DNA of 64,000 nt from positions 3,561,803-3,625,802 of the forward strand of contig OZ257257.1 in the NCBI GenBank assembly GCA_965279705.1, in the 5' to 3' direction. Every line of letters begins with the position of its first letter. The first letter of the stretch is position 1. The stretch comes from Stagnimonas sp965279705 (lineage in GTDB: Bacteria; Pseudomonadota; Gammaproteobacteria; Nevskiales; Nevskiaceae). Shown in pieces: positions 47,709 through 55,475 of this stretch. Below the pieces are notes generated by a model. It did not search any database, was not told the DNA's origin, and saw only the letters and a program-made list of their open reading frames with translations. The position numbers and the translations under genes were made by a program.

Positions 47709-48608
47709 TCAGCGCGTGCCGGCGTAGAAATCCGGCGCACCTTCGGGCTGGCGACGAAAGCGTTTGTAGGTCCACCAGTATTGCTGCGGCATCTTGCGGA
47801 CGCATTCTTCGAAAATGGCGTTGAGTGCGGTGGCCGATACCACCGGATTGGGATCGCGGATGGCGGCCGGCGCCTCGAAGTAATAGGACTTGTAGCCCTG
47901 CCCCCAGGGCAGACGCTCGCCGTAGAACACCAGAATTTCGGCTTCGCAGGCCTGCGCCAGCGTGCGCACCAGCACCGGTGTATGCGCCGCTTGGCCAAAG
48001 AAGGGTGCAAACACGCCACTGCCGGGCGGTGGGTCTTGATCCGCCACGAAGTAGACGCCCTCGTTGGCGCGTAGCAGCGGCAAGACCTCACGCTTCACAC
48101 CGCGCTTGACCGCAATCATCTTGCCCCCAAAGCGGGTGCGGCCCTGCAGCGAGGCTTCGTCGATTGCCGCACCGCCGCCCTTGCCACCCTGCTCCTTGTA
48201 GAGCCCGGTGAAGGTGTAGCGCTCGGACATACACATGGCCGGCTGCTCGAACTGGCCCTGATGCAGGGTGAGCAGGATCACACCCTTACCTTTGGCAAAC
48301 GCCTTATCGAGCAGGTCGATATTGGTTTCCTGCTTCAAGTAACCGCGCATGGTCGCCTTGCTACACAGCCACAGACGCGGTGTTTCAAGGAACAGTTTCA
48401 GCTCTTCGGTGAGCGCGCGGCGGGCGATGCTTTGCTGCTCATGCACGGATTTCTCGGGGAAGCAGCGCTCCACGTTGCGCAGCGCCACGCGCTTGCGACG
48501 ATTGGGGATGACCCACGACAACCAGCCCAGCACACTGGCGAAACCATGCAGCAACGGCAGCGGCCAGGCACCGAAAAAGCGCAGCAATATCCAGGCAAAC
48601 GTTTTCAT
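47709..48608 (-). CDS. LpxL/HtrB-type lipid acyltransferase
   Basis: A 299-residue inner-membrane acyltransferase of the lipid A lauroyl/myristoyl transferase family. It has an N-terminal membrane segment, RRKRVALRNVERCFPE (the typical RN...FP motif), GVILLTLHQGQFEQ with the catalytic HX4E dyad, and GVYFVADQDPPPGSGVFAPFFG. The C-terminal end is MPQQYWWTYKRFRRQPEG. Which acyl chain or acceptor is used cannot be told; late lipid A acylation is the best guess. It starts at ATG 48608 and diverges from dtd over 53 bases. Confidence 0.9.
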   Translation of the reverse strand: MKTFAWILLRFFGAWPLPLLHGFASVLGWLSWVIPNRRKRVALRNVERCFPEKSVHEQQSIARRALTEELKLFLETPRLWLCSKATMRGYLKQETNIDLLDKAFAKGKGVILLTLHQGQFEQPAMCMSERYTFTGLYKEQGGKGGGAAIDEASLQGRTRFGGKMIAVKRGVKREVLPLLRANEGVYFVADQDPPPGSGVFAPFFGQAAHTPVLVRTLAQACEAEILVFYGERLPWGQGYKSYYFEAPAAIRDPNPVVSATALNAIFEECVRKMPQQYWWTYKRFRRQPEGAPDFYAGTR

Positions 48609-48661
48609 GCCTCTCCTTGTTCGGCGAGGATTGTAGTGTTTAGCGCTTCGGAGACTGCGAG

Positions 48662-49099
48662 ATGATCGGACTGCTGCAGAGAGTCAAAACCGCCAGCGTG
48701 CGCGTTGAGGGCGAGCTTGTCGCCCGCATCGACCACGGCCTGCTGGTGCTGGTAGGCGTCACCCGCGAAGACGACGAGCCCCAAGCGCAAAAGCTGGCCA
48801 CGCGCCTTTTGGGCTACCGCGTGTTCGCCGATGCCGCCGGCAAGATGAATCGCACTGTGCTCGACGTCGCCGGCGGGCTCATCCTGGTGCCGCAGTTCAC
48901 GCTCGCGGCCGACACCCGCAGCGGCAGTCGCGCCGGTTTCACCACCGCTGCCGAGCCGGTACGGGCCAAGGCCTTGTTCGAGTATTTGGTGCAGGCCGTG
49001 CAGCAGCAACTGCCGGGCGTGCAGACCGGCCGCTTCGGGGCTGACATGCAAGTGGCGCTGGTCAACGATGGGCCGGTGACGTTCTGGCTGGAGGGGTAG
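48662..49099 (+). CDS. dtd: D-aminoacyl-tRNA deacylase
   Basis: Proofreading enzyme that removes D-amino acids (and glycine from tRNA-Ala). The 145 residues match the family: MIGLLQRVKTASVRVEGELV, ARIDHGLLVLVGV and the active-site strand ILVPQFTLAADTRSGSRAGF, with PQFTL in place of the usual SQFTL. The Gly-cisPro motif occurs as NDGPVTFWLE at the end. It diverges from the LpxL-like gene. A REP-like repeat lies between it and the transporter gene. Confidence 0.95.
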   Translation: MIGLLQRVKTASVRVEGELVARIDHGLLVLVGVTREDDEPQAQKLATRLLGYRVFADAAGKMNRTVLDVAGGLILVPQFTLAADTRSGSRAGFTTAAEPVRAKALFEYLVQAVQQQLPGVQTGRFGADMQVALVNDGPVTFWLEG

Positions 49100-49144
49100 G
49101 CGCAGGCCATCCTTGGCGCGACTTCAGTTATCGATCCAACCCCG

Positions 49145-49211
49145 CGTCGGGCATCCATGCCCGACGGTGAAGCCGCGGCGAGCAGTGCTCGCCTACAGCT
49201 GCGGCTTCACC
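49145..49211 (-). repeat. REP-like element with GTAG and paired hairpins
   Basis: On the minus strand, an 8-bp hairpin (GGCGAGCA-C-TGCTCGCC) is preceded by GTAG, the tetranucleotide typical of REP sequences mobilised by RAYT transposases. It is enclosed by 11-bp perfect arms (GGTGAAGCCGC ... GCGGCTTCACC). Next to it is a second perfect hairpin, GTCGGGCAT-CC-ATGCCCGAC at 49146-49165. It lies in the 154-base gap between dtd and the POT gene. No other copy was noticed in the window. Confidence 0.65.
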
Positions 49212-49253
49212 CTGTGCTAGCGTCTCTCCCAAGCACACCCTATCGATCAAGAC

Positions 49254-51101
49254 ATGACCTCTGCCACCGTCGCCCGCAGCGACAAAATGCCTTCGAGCCT
49301 GCCGTACATCGTCGCCAACGAGTTTGCCGAGCGGTTCTGCTTCTACGGCATCAACGCGATCCTCGTCGCGTACATGATCGACTTCCTCAAGTTCGGGGAT
49401 GCGCAGGCGGCCACCTGGCAGGCGCTGTTCAAGTCCGGTGCCTACTTCTTCCCCCTGCTCGGCGCGATGGTGTCGGACATCTTCCTCGCCAAGTTCCGCA
49501 CCATCATCAGTTTCTCGATGGTCTATGTGACCGGCTGCTTCGTCATCGCCTTCGGTGGCGACAGCGAGACGATGCTGATCCTCGGCATGTTTCTGGTCGC
49601 CTTCGGCACCGGCGGCATCAAGCCCTGCGTCTCCACCAATGTCGGTGACCAGTTCACCAGCGCCAACGCGCATCTCATCGAGCGTGCGTTCTCGTATTTC
49701 TACATCGCGATCAACGCCGGTTCGTCGATCTCGATCTACTTCTGCCCCGTGTTGCTGGCGAGCCCCGAATACGGCCCCAAGTACGCCTTCGGCGTGCCGG
49801 GTGCGATGATGGCGCTGGCTACCCTGGTGTTCTGGCTCGGTCGCCGCAAGTTCGCCGTGGTGCCGGCCGCCATGCAGAAGCCAGGCATGGCTCTGGTGGC
49901 TTTCTTCGCGGTGTTCTTCGCCGTGCTCGCCTTCACTGGCGTGATCTTCATGGCCTGCCGCGAAAGCCCAGTGCTCAAGCCCTTCGCCATCCTCGTGGCC
50001 ACCTTCACTCTGCTGGGCTCACTCGCAGGCGTGGCTGCACTCTTCCTAAAGACCGGCTTGCGCAACGCGCTGCCCGCAGAGCTGCGCAGCTGGCTGGAAC
50101 GCTCGCTCACAGGCGAGGGCCTGACCATCGTCGTCAAGCTGCTCGGCCTTTATGTGTTCATCGCCTTCTTCTGGTCGCTGTGGGACCAGAGCAACGGCAA
50201 CAGCTGGACCATCCAGGCGCAATCGGCACTCATGGACAAGCGCCTGTTCGGCTTCCTCGAAGGCATCCCGATGTTCACCAGCCTCGCCACCTACGAGATG
50301 CTGCCCGCGCAGGTGCAGGTGGTGAATGGTCTCTTCATCCTGCTGCTGGTGCCCATCTTCACCTTCGGCATCTATCCGCTGCTCGGCAAGTTCTTCGAGG
50401 TGACCCCGCTGCGCAAGATCGGCATCGGTTTCTTCGTGGTCGCGGCCTCGTTCGTCATCGTCGCGTGGATCGAGCAGCGCATACAGAGCGGCTTCACGGT
50501 GAGCATGTGGTGGCAGATTTCGGCGTATGCAGTGCTCACGGCGGCCGAGGTGCTGGTGTCGATCACGGCGCTGGAATACAGCTACAAGCAGGCGCCGCTG
50601 TACATGAAGAGCTTCATCATGGCCTTGTTCCTGCTCTCGACGAGCGTGGGCAATGCCTTCACGGCAGCCGTCAACACCATCATGGTCAAGCCGCTGGCGG
50701 CGACCTCGATCAGCGTCGGCCCGGAAACCTGGGTGACGCTCGAAGGCGCTGCCGATTTCGTCACCGGCCAGAAGATCGACTTCTCGGGCGAGACCGGCGT
50801 GGCGGTCGTGCTTGCCGATGGCAAGACCGAACCGCTGGCCGGTACCTTCCTGGTCAGCGAGGTCGATGCCGCACAGGGCCGCGTGCGCCTGATGGACAAG
50901 GTCTACCGCAAGCCCATCAGCAGCACCGGCAGCCTCGACGCCGGCAAGGCCGAGGTCAGCACCTATGCGCTGGTCGGGCCGATCTACTTCCTGTTCTTCT
51001 CGGCGCTGATGGCGGCAGCGGCGGTGCTGTTCATCTTCTATGCGATGTGGTTCAGAGAGACCACCTTCGTGCGCGAGGATGAAGCGCCTCAAACCCACTG
51101 A
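49254..51101 (+). CDS. POT-family proton-dependent oligopeptide transporter
   Basis: A 615-residue inner-membrane symporter taking up di- and tripeptides with protons. It opens with the POT signature YIVANEFAERFCFYGINAIL (ExxER-type proton motif EFAERF), then GAYFFPLLGAMVSDIFLAKFRTI (second signature region). FWSLWDQSNGNSWTIQA lies in helix 7, and about 14 transmembrane segments are visible in total. A periplasmic-looking insert between about residues 485 and 570 (LEGAADFVTGQKIDF ... VRLMDKVYRKP) precedes the last helix, an extension not present in short POT proteins. It is preceded by the REP-like element and followed by a terminator. Confidence 0.92.
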   Translation: MTSATVARSDKMPSSLPYIVANEFAERFCFYGINAILVAYMIDFLKFGDAQAATWQALFKSGAYFFPLLGAMVSDIFLAKFRTIISFSMVYVTGCFVIAFGGDSETMLILGMFLVAFGTGGIKPCVSTNVGDQFTSANAHLIERAFSYFYIAINAGSSISIYFCPVLLASPEYGPKYAFGVPGAMMALATLVFWLGRRKFAVVPAAMQKPGMALVAFFAVFFAVLAFTGVIFMACRESPVLKPFAILVATFTLLGSLAGVAALFLKTGLRNALPAELRSWLERSLTGEGLTIVVKLLGLYVFIAFFWSLWDQSNGNSWTIQAQSALMDKRLFGFLEGIPMFTSLATYEMLPAQVQVVNGLFILLLVPIFTFGIYPLLGKFFEVTPLRKIGIGFFVVAASFVIVAWIEQRIQSGFTVSMWWQISAYAVLTAAEVLVSITALEYSYKQAPLYMKSFIMALFLLSTSVGNAFTAAVNTIMVKPLAATSISVGPETWVTLEGAADFVTGQKIDFSGETGVAVVLADGKTEPLAGTFLVSEVDAAQGRVRLMDKVYRKPISSTGSLDAGKAEVSTYALVGPIYFLFFSALMAAAAVLFIFYAMWFRETTFVREDEAPQTH

Positions 51102-51118
51102 TTGCGCTGCATACCCCC

Positions 51119-51147
51119 AAGCCCCGCTCTGGCAGCGGGGCTTTTTT
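51119..51147 (+). terminator. Intrinsic terminator after the POT gene
   Basis: AAGCCCCGCT-CTGGC-AGCGGGGCTT followed by T4, 18 bases after the stop. Confidence 0.92.
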
Positions 51148-51205
51148 ATGTCTGTTCCGGCGGAGAGCGCATGATGGCGTGGTCAGTGGTTTGGAGCAGA
51201 TCAGC

Positions 51206-52600
51206 ATGTTCGACCTTGCGGCATTGTTCTCACCGGTAAGTCGCCTCCCGCACGGCGTATGCCTCACCTGGGACCCAACCCTGGTGTGGACTCTTGCCGC
51301 CTCGCATCTGCTGGTGGGTCTGGCCTATTTCACCATCCCGGTCGCGCTGGCGGTGTTCATGCGCCGCCAGCGCGGCCTGCGCTTCAACTGGATGTTCGGA
51401 CTGTTCGGGCTGTTCATCTTTGCCTGCGGGGCCACGCACTTCATCAGCCTGATGAACATCTGGCTGCCACATTACGGACTGGAGGCGATCGTCATGGCCA
51501 TCACCGCCATCGTCTCAGTCGCCACGGCGGCATCGCTGATTCCGCTGATCCCCATCGCCTCAAACTTCATCGACAAAAAAGCGCGGGCCGAGGAACAGTT
51601 GCACAAGATGAATCTCGACCTGCAAGACCAGATGGAGCGCTTCTTCGACCTGGCCGTTGCCCAGCGCGCCAGCCAGGCCGAGCTGATGACCGTGCAGGAC
51701 GCCTCGCCACTCGGGCAGTTCCGCACCGATGCCTCAGGCGCCGTCACCTATGTCAATCGCATGTTCGAGCGCATCTCTGGCTGGCCGACCGAAGCCGTCA
51801 TGGGCAGCGCCTGGTTACAGATCATCCATCCGCAGGATTTGCCGCGCGTCACGAAAGACTGGGCTGTCGCCATGCAGGCGGAGGATTTCTTTGCCAGCCG
51901 CCATCGTATGAAGAAACCCGATGGCACGCTGGTGTGGTGTTCCGTCAAAGCCGCACCGGTGCGGGTGGATGGCCGTGTGCTCGGCTACGTCGGCTCGGTG
52001 GACGACATCACTGCTCAACACCAGAACGAGCTTGCCCTCAAGGCCCGGCAAGCCGAAGAGGAAGCGCGTTTGCGGTCGCTCTCGCTCACCGACAGCCTCA
52101 CTGGCCTCGGCAATCGCGCGGGCTTCGAGCAGGCGCTGCAGGGCGCGCTGGACCGCCGCGCACGCCACATCCGCCAGGGCAGCGCCAAAGCCAGCGTGGC
52201 GGTGCTGTTCGCCGATCTCGACCACTTCAAGCGCGTCAACGACACCTGGGGCCATGCCACCGGGGATGCAGTAATCCAAGGCTTTGCCAGCCGCCTCAAG
52301 CAAGGCTTGCGCATCACCGACTACTGCGCCCGTATGGGCGGCGACGAGTTCACCGTGGTGCTCGAAAACATTCACACCTTCGCCGATGCCACCGCGCTCT
52401 GCGAGAAGTTGATGGCCGACATCCGCGCGCCTTTGGTGATCGACGGCCAGCCCCACAGCATGACCGCCAGCTTTGGCCTGGCCTGTCACTTCGATGCCGC
52501 GGCCATTGATGCCGAGTCCCTGCTGAAACAGGCCGATACGCTGCTGTACCTCGCCAAGCACGAAGGCCGCGACACCTATCGCATTCATCCAGCAAGCTAA
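51206..52600 (+). CDS. Ethylene-receptor-like sensor diguanylate cyclase (EBD-PAS-GGDEF)
   Basis: A 464-residue membrane sensor likely to make c-di-GMP. Residues 24-118 form three membrane helices that align without gaps with the ethylene-binding domain of plant ETR1: LAYFTIPVAL and FIFACGATHFISLMNIW. The ETR1 ethylene-site residues Tyr32, Ile35, Pro36, Ile62 and the copper ligands Cys65 and His69 are all present here (Tyr41, Ile44, Pro45, Ile71, Cys74, His78); only Asp25 is changed (His34). A coiled-coil linker (about 120-160) leads to a PAS domain (165-275) and a GGDEF domain (290-460) with intact GGDEF at 378-382 and the RITD inhibition site at 369-372. ATG 51206 has GGAG 9 bases upstream. 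Ethylene itself as ligand is inference. Confidence 0.88.
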   Translation: MFDLAALFSPVSRLPHGVCLTWDPTLVWTLAASHLLVGLAYFTIPVALAVFMRRQRGLRFNWMFGLFGLFIFACGATHFISLMNIWLPHYGLEAIVMAITAIVSVATAASLIPLIPIASNFIDKKARAEEQLHKMNLDLQDQMERFFDLAVAQRASQAELMTVQDASPLGQFRTDASGAVTYVNRMFERISGWPTEAVMGSAWLQIIHPQDLPRVTKDWAVAMQAEDFFASRHRMKKPDGTLVWCSVKAAPVRVDGRVLGYVGSVDDITAQHQNELALKARQAEEEARLRSLSLTDSLTGLGNRAGFEQALQGALDRRARHIRQGSAKASVAVLFADLDHFKRVNDTWGHATGDAVIQGFASRLKQGLRITDYCARMGGDEFTVVLENIHTFADATALCEKLMADIRAPLVIDGQPHSMTASFGLACHFDAAAIDAESLLKQADTLLYLAKHEGRDTYRIHPAS

Positions 52601-52642
52601 GGTTTTCGTGGGGGGATGGATCGCGCACGCTAAAATGCACCC

Positions 52643-53548
52643 ATGCTCGATACGCCCAGCGCCCTCAACGAAATCCCGGTGGCCTTCCCCGCCCTGCACA
52701 AGCGGGCCGAGAAGCCGCGCGCGACGGTGGAGCGCGAGTCCAACAAGCTTGCCAAGCGCCTGCGCCGTGATGTGGGCCGGGCGATCATGGATTACTCGAT
52801 GATCGGCGAAGGCGACAAGGTGATGGTGTGCCTGTCGGGTGGCAAAGACAGCTACACCATGCTCGACATGCTCATGCAATTGCAGGCCAAGGCGCCGGTG
52901 CGCTTCGAGCTGCATGCGGTGAACCTGGACCAGAAGCAGCCGGGCTTCCCCGAGCAGGTACTACCCGAATATCTCAAGAGCAAGGGCGTACCGTTCACCA
53001 TCCTGGAGCAGGACACCTACTCGGTGGTGAAGCGCAACATCCCCGAGGGCAAGACCATGTGCTCGCTCTGCTCGCGTCTGCGCCGTGGCGCGCTCTACAC
53101 CCATGCCAAGGCCGAAGGCTTCACCCGCATCGCACTCGGCCATCACCGCGACGACATCGTCAGCACCTTCTTTCTCAACCTGTTCTTCGGCGGCAAGCTC
53201 GCGGCCATGCCGCCCAAGCTGTTGAGCGACGACGGCGGCAACGTGGTGATTCGCCCGCTGGCCTATTGCCGCGAGGATGACCTGGCCGAATACGCCGAAC
53301 AGCAGCAGTTCCCGATCATCCCCTGCACACTCTGCGGCTCTCAGGAAAACCTGCAACGCAAGCAGGTGCGCAAGATGATGACGCAGTGGGAGCGCGACTA
53401 TCCCGGCCGCACCGAAACCATCTTTCGCGCGCTGACCAACATCGCGCCGAGCCAGCTCGCCGATGCCAAGTTGTTCGATTTCGCAAGCCTGGGCGGCATG
53501 GCTGCATCCAAGGATTGGTTGATGCCCGAGCGCGACGCGGCTGAATAA
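52643..53548 (+). CDS. ttcA: tRNA 2-thiocytidine(32) synthetase TtcA
   Basis: Adds sulfur to cytidine 32 of certain tRNAs, using ATP and a [4Fe-4S] cluster. The 301 residues contain the PP-loop SGGKDS (65-70), then CSLCSRLRRGALYTHA (first CXXC), ALGHHRDDIVSTFFLNLFFGGKLAAMPPK, and PCTLCGSQENLQRKQ (second CXXC). This is the TtcA arrangement, unlike the related TtuA. The N-terminal 25 residues are variable. It lies 42 bases after the diguanylate cyclase gene, in the same direction. Confidence 0.96.
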   Translation: MLDTPSALNEIPVAFPALHKRAEKPRATVERESNKLAKRLRRDVGRAIMDYSMIGEGDKVMVCLSGGKDSYTMLDMLMQLQAKAPVRFELHAVNLDQKQPGFPEQVLPEYLKSKGVPFTILEQDTYSVVKRNIPEGKTMCSLCSRLRRGALYTHAKAEGFTRIALGHHRDDIVSTFFLNLFFGGKLAAMPPKLLSDDGGNVVIRPLAYCREDDLAEYAEQQQFPIIPCTLCGSQENLQRKQVRKMMTQWERDYPGRTETIFRALTNIAPSQLADAKLFDFASLGGMAASKDWLMPERDAAE

Positions 53549-53597
53549 GCGGCGCGCGGGAATACACCCGAGCACCGCAGTGTCGGACAATGTGCTG

Positions 53598-55475
53598 ATG
53601 ACGCTCCCCACCCGCCTCCTGCTGCTTGCCCTCTGCTGCGCGCCCGTCGGCGCGTCGGCGCAGGCACAGCCGCCGGTGAGCGCACAGCCCTCGGTGGAAG
53701 AACTCACCCGCGTGCCCACGCCCGACCCGACGGTCGAGAAGGACACCAAGCCGGTGCCCACCATCGCCGAAGCACCGACGCAGAACACCGACGCCGGCCC
53801 GCGCGTGACGGTGGACTTCCGCATCGACGGGCTGGAAGACCCGGAGCTGGCCAACGCCTACAACTGGCTGGGTTTCGTGGCTGAAGATCAGCGCGGCCGA
53901 CTCGACTACACGCGCCTCAAGACGCTGCACGACGGCGCCGAAAAGAGCATCGAAAAAGCACTGCAACCGTACGGCTACTACGAGCCCAAGATCACGTCGC
54001 TGCTACGTGGCGGCCCTAGGGACTACTTCGCGCGCTACACCGTGGTGCCGGGCACGCCGGTGCGCTGGGGCGCGTCCGACATCGTGCTGGAGGGCGAGGG
54101 CAAGGATCAGCTCGCCGCACTCGAAGAGTTCACGCCGCGCGTCGATCGCCGCCTGCGCCATGCCGACTACGACGCGCTGAAAACCCGCGCCCTCAACACG
54201 CTGCGCGAAGCGGGCTATCTGGACGTGCGCACCACCCGCGCGGAGCTGCGGGTGGACACCTCGCAGCACATCGCCGTCGCCGCACTCAGCTTCGACACCG
54301 GTAAACACTGGAACTTCGGTGACGTGCGTTTCGAGGGTTCCGACAGCGTCGATGTCGAGGTGCTGCGCCGCTACCTGCAATTCAAGCCGGGCGAGTCATT
54401 CTCGCCACAGAAAATCCTCGACAGCCAGTTCGCGCTGAACGATCTCGACTACTTCTCGACCGTGCAGATCGACCCGCTGCGTGACCAGGCCGAGGGCGAT
54501 CGCATTCCGATCCGCATCACGCTCACCGACAGCAAGGCGCGGCGCGACGACTACGGCCTGGGTTACGGCACCGATACCGGCGCGCGCGCCACGGCCGCCA
54601 CCGAGTTCCGCCGCCTCAATCGCAAGGGCCACAAGCTGCGCCTGGCAGTCCGCGCCTCGCAGAAAATCTCCGGCGCGTCGGCGGAATACCGTATTCCCAA
54701 CGGCAACGAGCCGGGCGAGTTCCTGAGCTTCACGGGGGCCGCCGAAGAAGACAATCTCTCCTACGGCAGCTCGCGCGACTACCGCCTGGGCGTGGCGCTC
54801 AACCGCACGGCGGGGGCGTGGAAGCGCATCTATTACCTGCGCTTCCACAACAGCAGCTTCGATTTCAAGGAAGGCGACGACAACACCGTCTCGCTGCTGA
54901 CGCCGGGCCTGAGCCTGTCGCGTCAGTGGCTGGACGACCCGGCCTTTGCGCGGCGCGGCATCAGCATTTTTCTCGATACCCACGGCGCGCAGACCGGCAT
55001 TCTCTCCGACGCCACCTTCGTGCAGGCGCGCACGGTGCTCAAGGGCGCGCTGCCGTTCGGTCGCCGCGGGCGCATTCTCGGCCGTGTCGAGTTCGGCGCC
55101 ACGGCGGTCAGAGGCTTTGCCGACCTGCCGCCGGACGAGCGCTTTTTCGCTGGTGGCGACCAATCGGTGCGCGGCTACAGCTACCAGAGCATCGGTGCAG
55201 GCCGCGACGACAACGGCGGCACCATCGGCGGTCGTTATCTCAACGTCTTCAGCGCCGAACTCGAACAGGGTTTCCGGCAAAGTGCCTGGGGCGCGGCGGT
55301 GTTCATCGACGCTGGCGGCATCGGCGACGCACCCAATCCACGCCTCGAATACGGCATCGGCGCAGGCGCCCGCTACCGCGCGCCGTTCGGCTCGGTGCAG
55401 ATCGACCTTGCGCATCCCCTCAAGGCCGGCGAGCCACCGGTGCGGCTGCACATCGGCGTGCGGGTGGGTCTGTGA
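53598..55475 (+). CDS. tamA: Translocation and assembly module outer-membrane protein TamA
   Basis: Omp85-family outer-membrane protein that, with TamB, inserts barrel proteins or moves lipids. The signal peptide MTLPTRLLLLALCCAPVGASA is followed by a low-complexity Pro/Thr-rich stretch to about residue 65. Three POTRA domains follow (LDVRTTRAELRVDTSQHIAV, NFGDVRFEGSDSVDVEVLRRYLQFKPGE), and the 16-strand barrel ends with the conserved GPSVRGY-type loop (FFAGGDQSVRGYSYQSIG) and VRLHIGVRVGL. ATG 53598 begins a good signal peptide; an in-frame GTG at 53580 is possible. The stop overlaps the tamB GTG start (GTGA), so the pair is translationally coupled. Confidence 0.94.
   Translation: MTLPTRLLLLALCCAPVGASAQAQPPVSAQPSVEELTRVPTPDPTVEKDTKPVPTIAEAPTQNTDAGPRVTVDFRIDGLEDPELANAYNWLGFVAEDQRGRLDYTRLKTLHDGAEKSIEKALQPYGYYEPKITSLLRGGPRDYFARYTVVPGTPVRWGASDIVLEGEGKDQLAALEEFTPRVDRRLRHADYDALKTRALNTLREAGYLDVRTTRAELRVDTSQHIAVAALSFDTGKHWNFGDVRFEGSDSVDVEVLRRYLQFKPGESFSPQKILDSQFALNDLDYFSTVQIDPLRDQAEGDRIPIRITLTDSKARRDDYGLGYGTDTGARATAATEFRRLNRKGHKLRLAVRASQKISGASAEYRIPNGNEPGEFLSFTGAAEEDNLSYGSSRDYRLGVALNRTAGAWKRIYYLRFHNSSFDFKEGDDNTVSLLTPGLSLSRQWLDDPAFARRGISIFLDTHGAQTGILSDATFVQARTVLKGALPFGRRGRILGRVEFGATAVRGFADLPPDERFFAGGDQSVRGYSYQSIGAGRDDNGGTIGGRYLNVFSAELEQGFRQSAWGAAVFIDAGGIGDAPNPRLEYGIGAGARYRAPFGSVQIDLAHPLKAGEPPVRLHIGVRVGL

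Noticed and set aside
54818..55471. Upstream in-frame extension of tamB
   Set aside because: It lies inside tamA in another frame; the GTG at 55472 overlapping the tamA stop is followed directly by the TamB membrane anchor.
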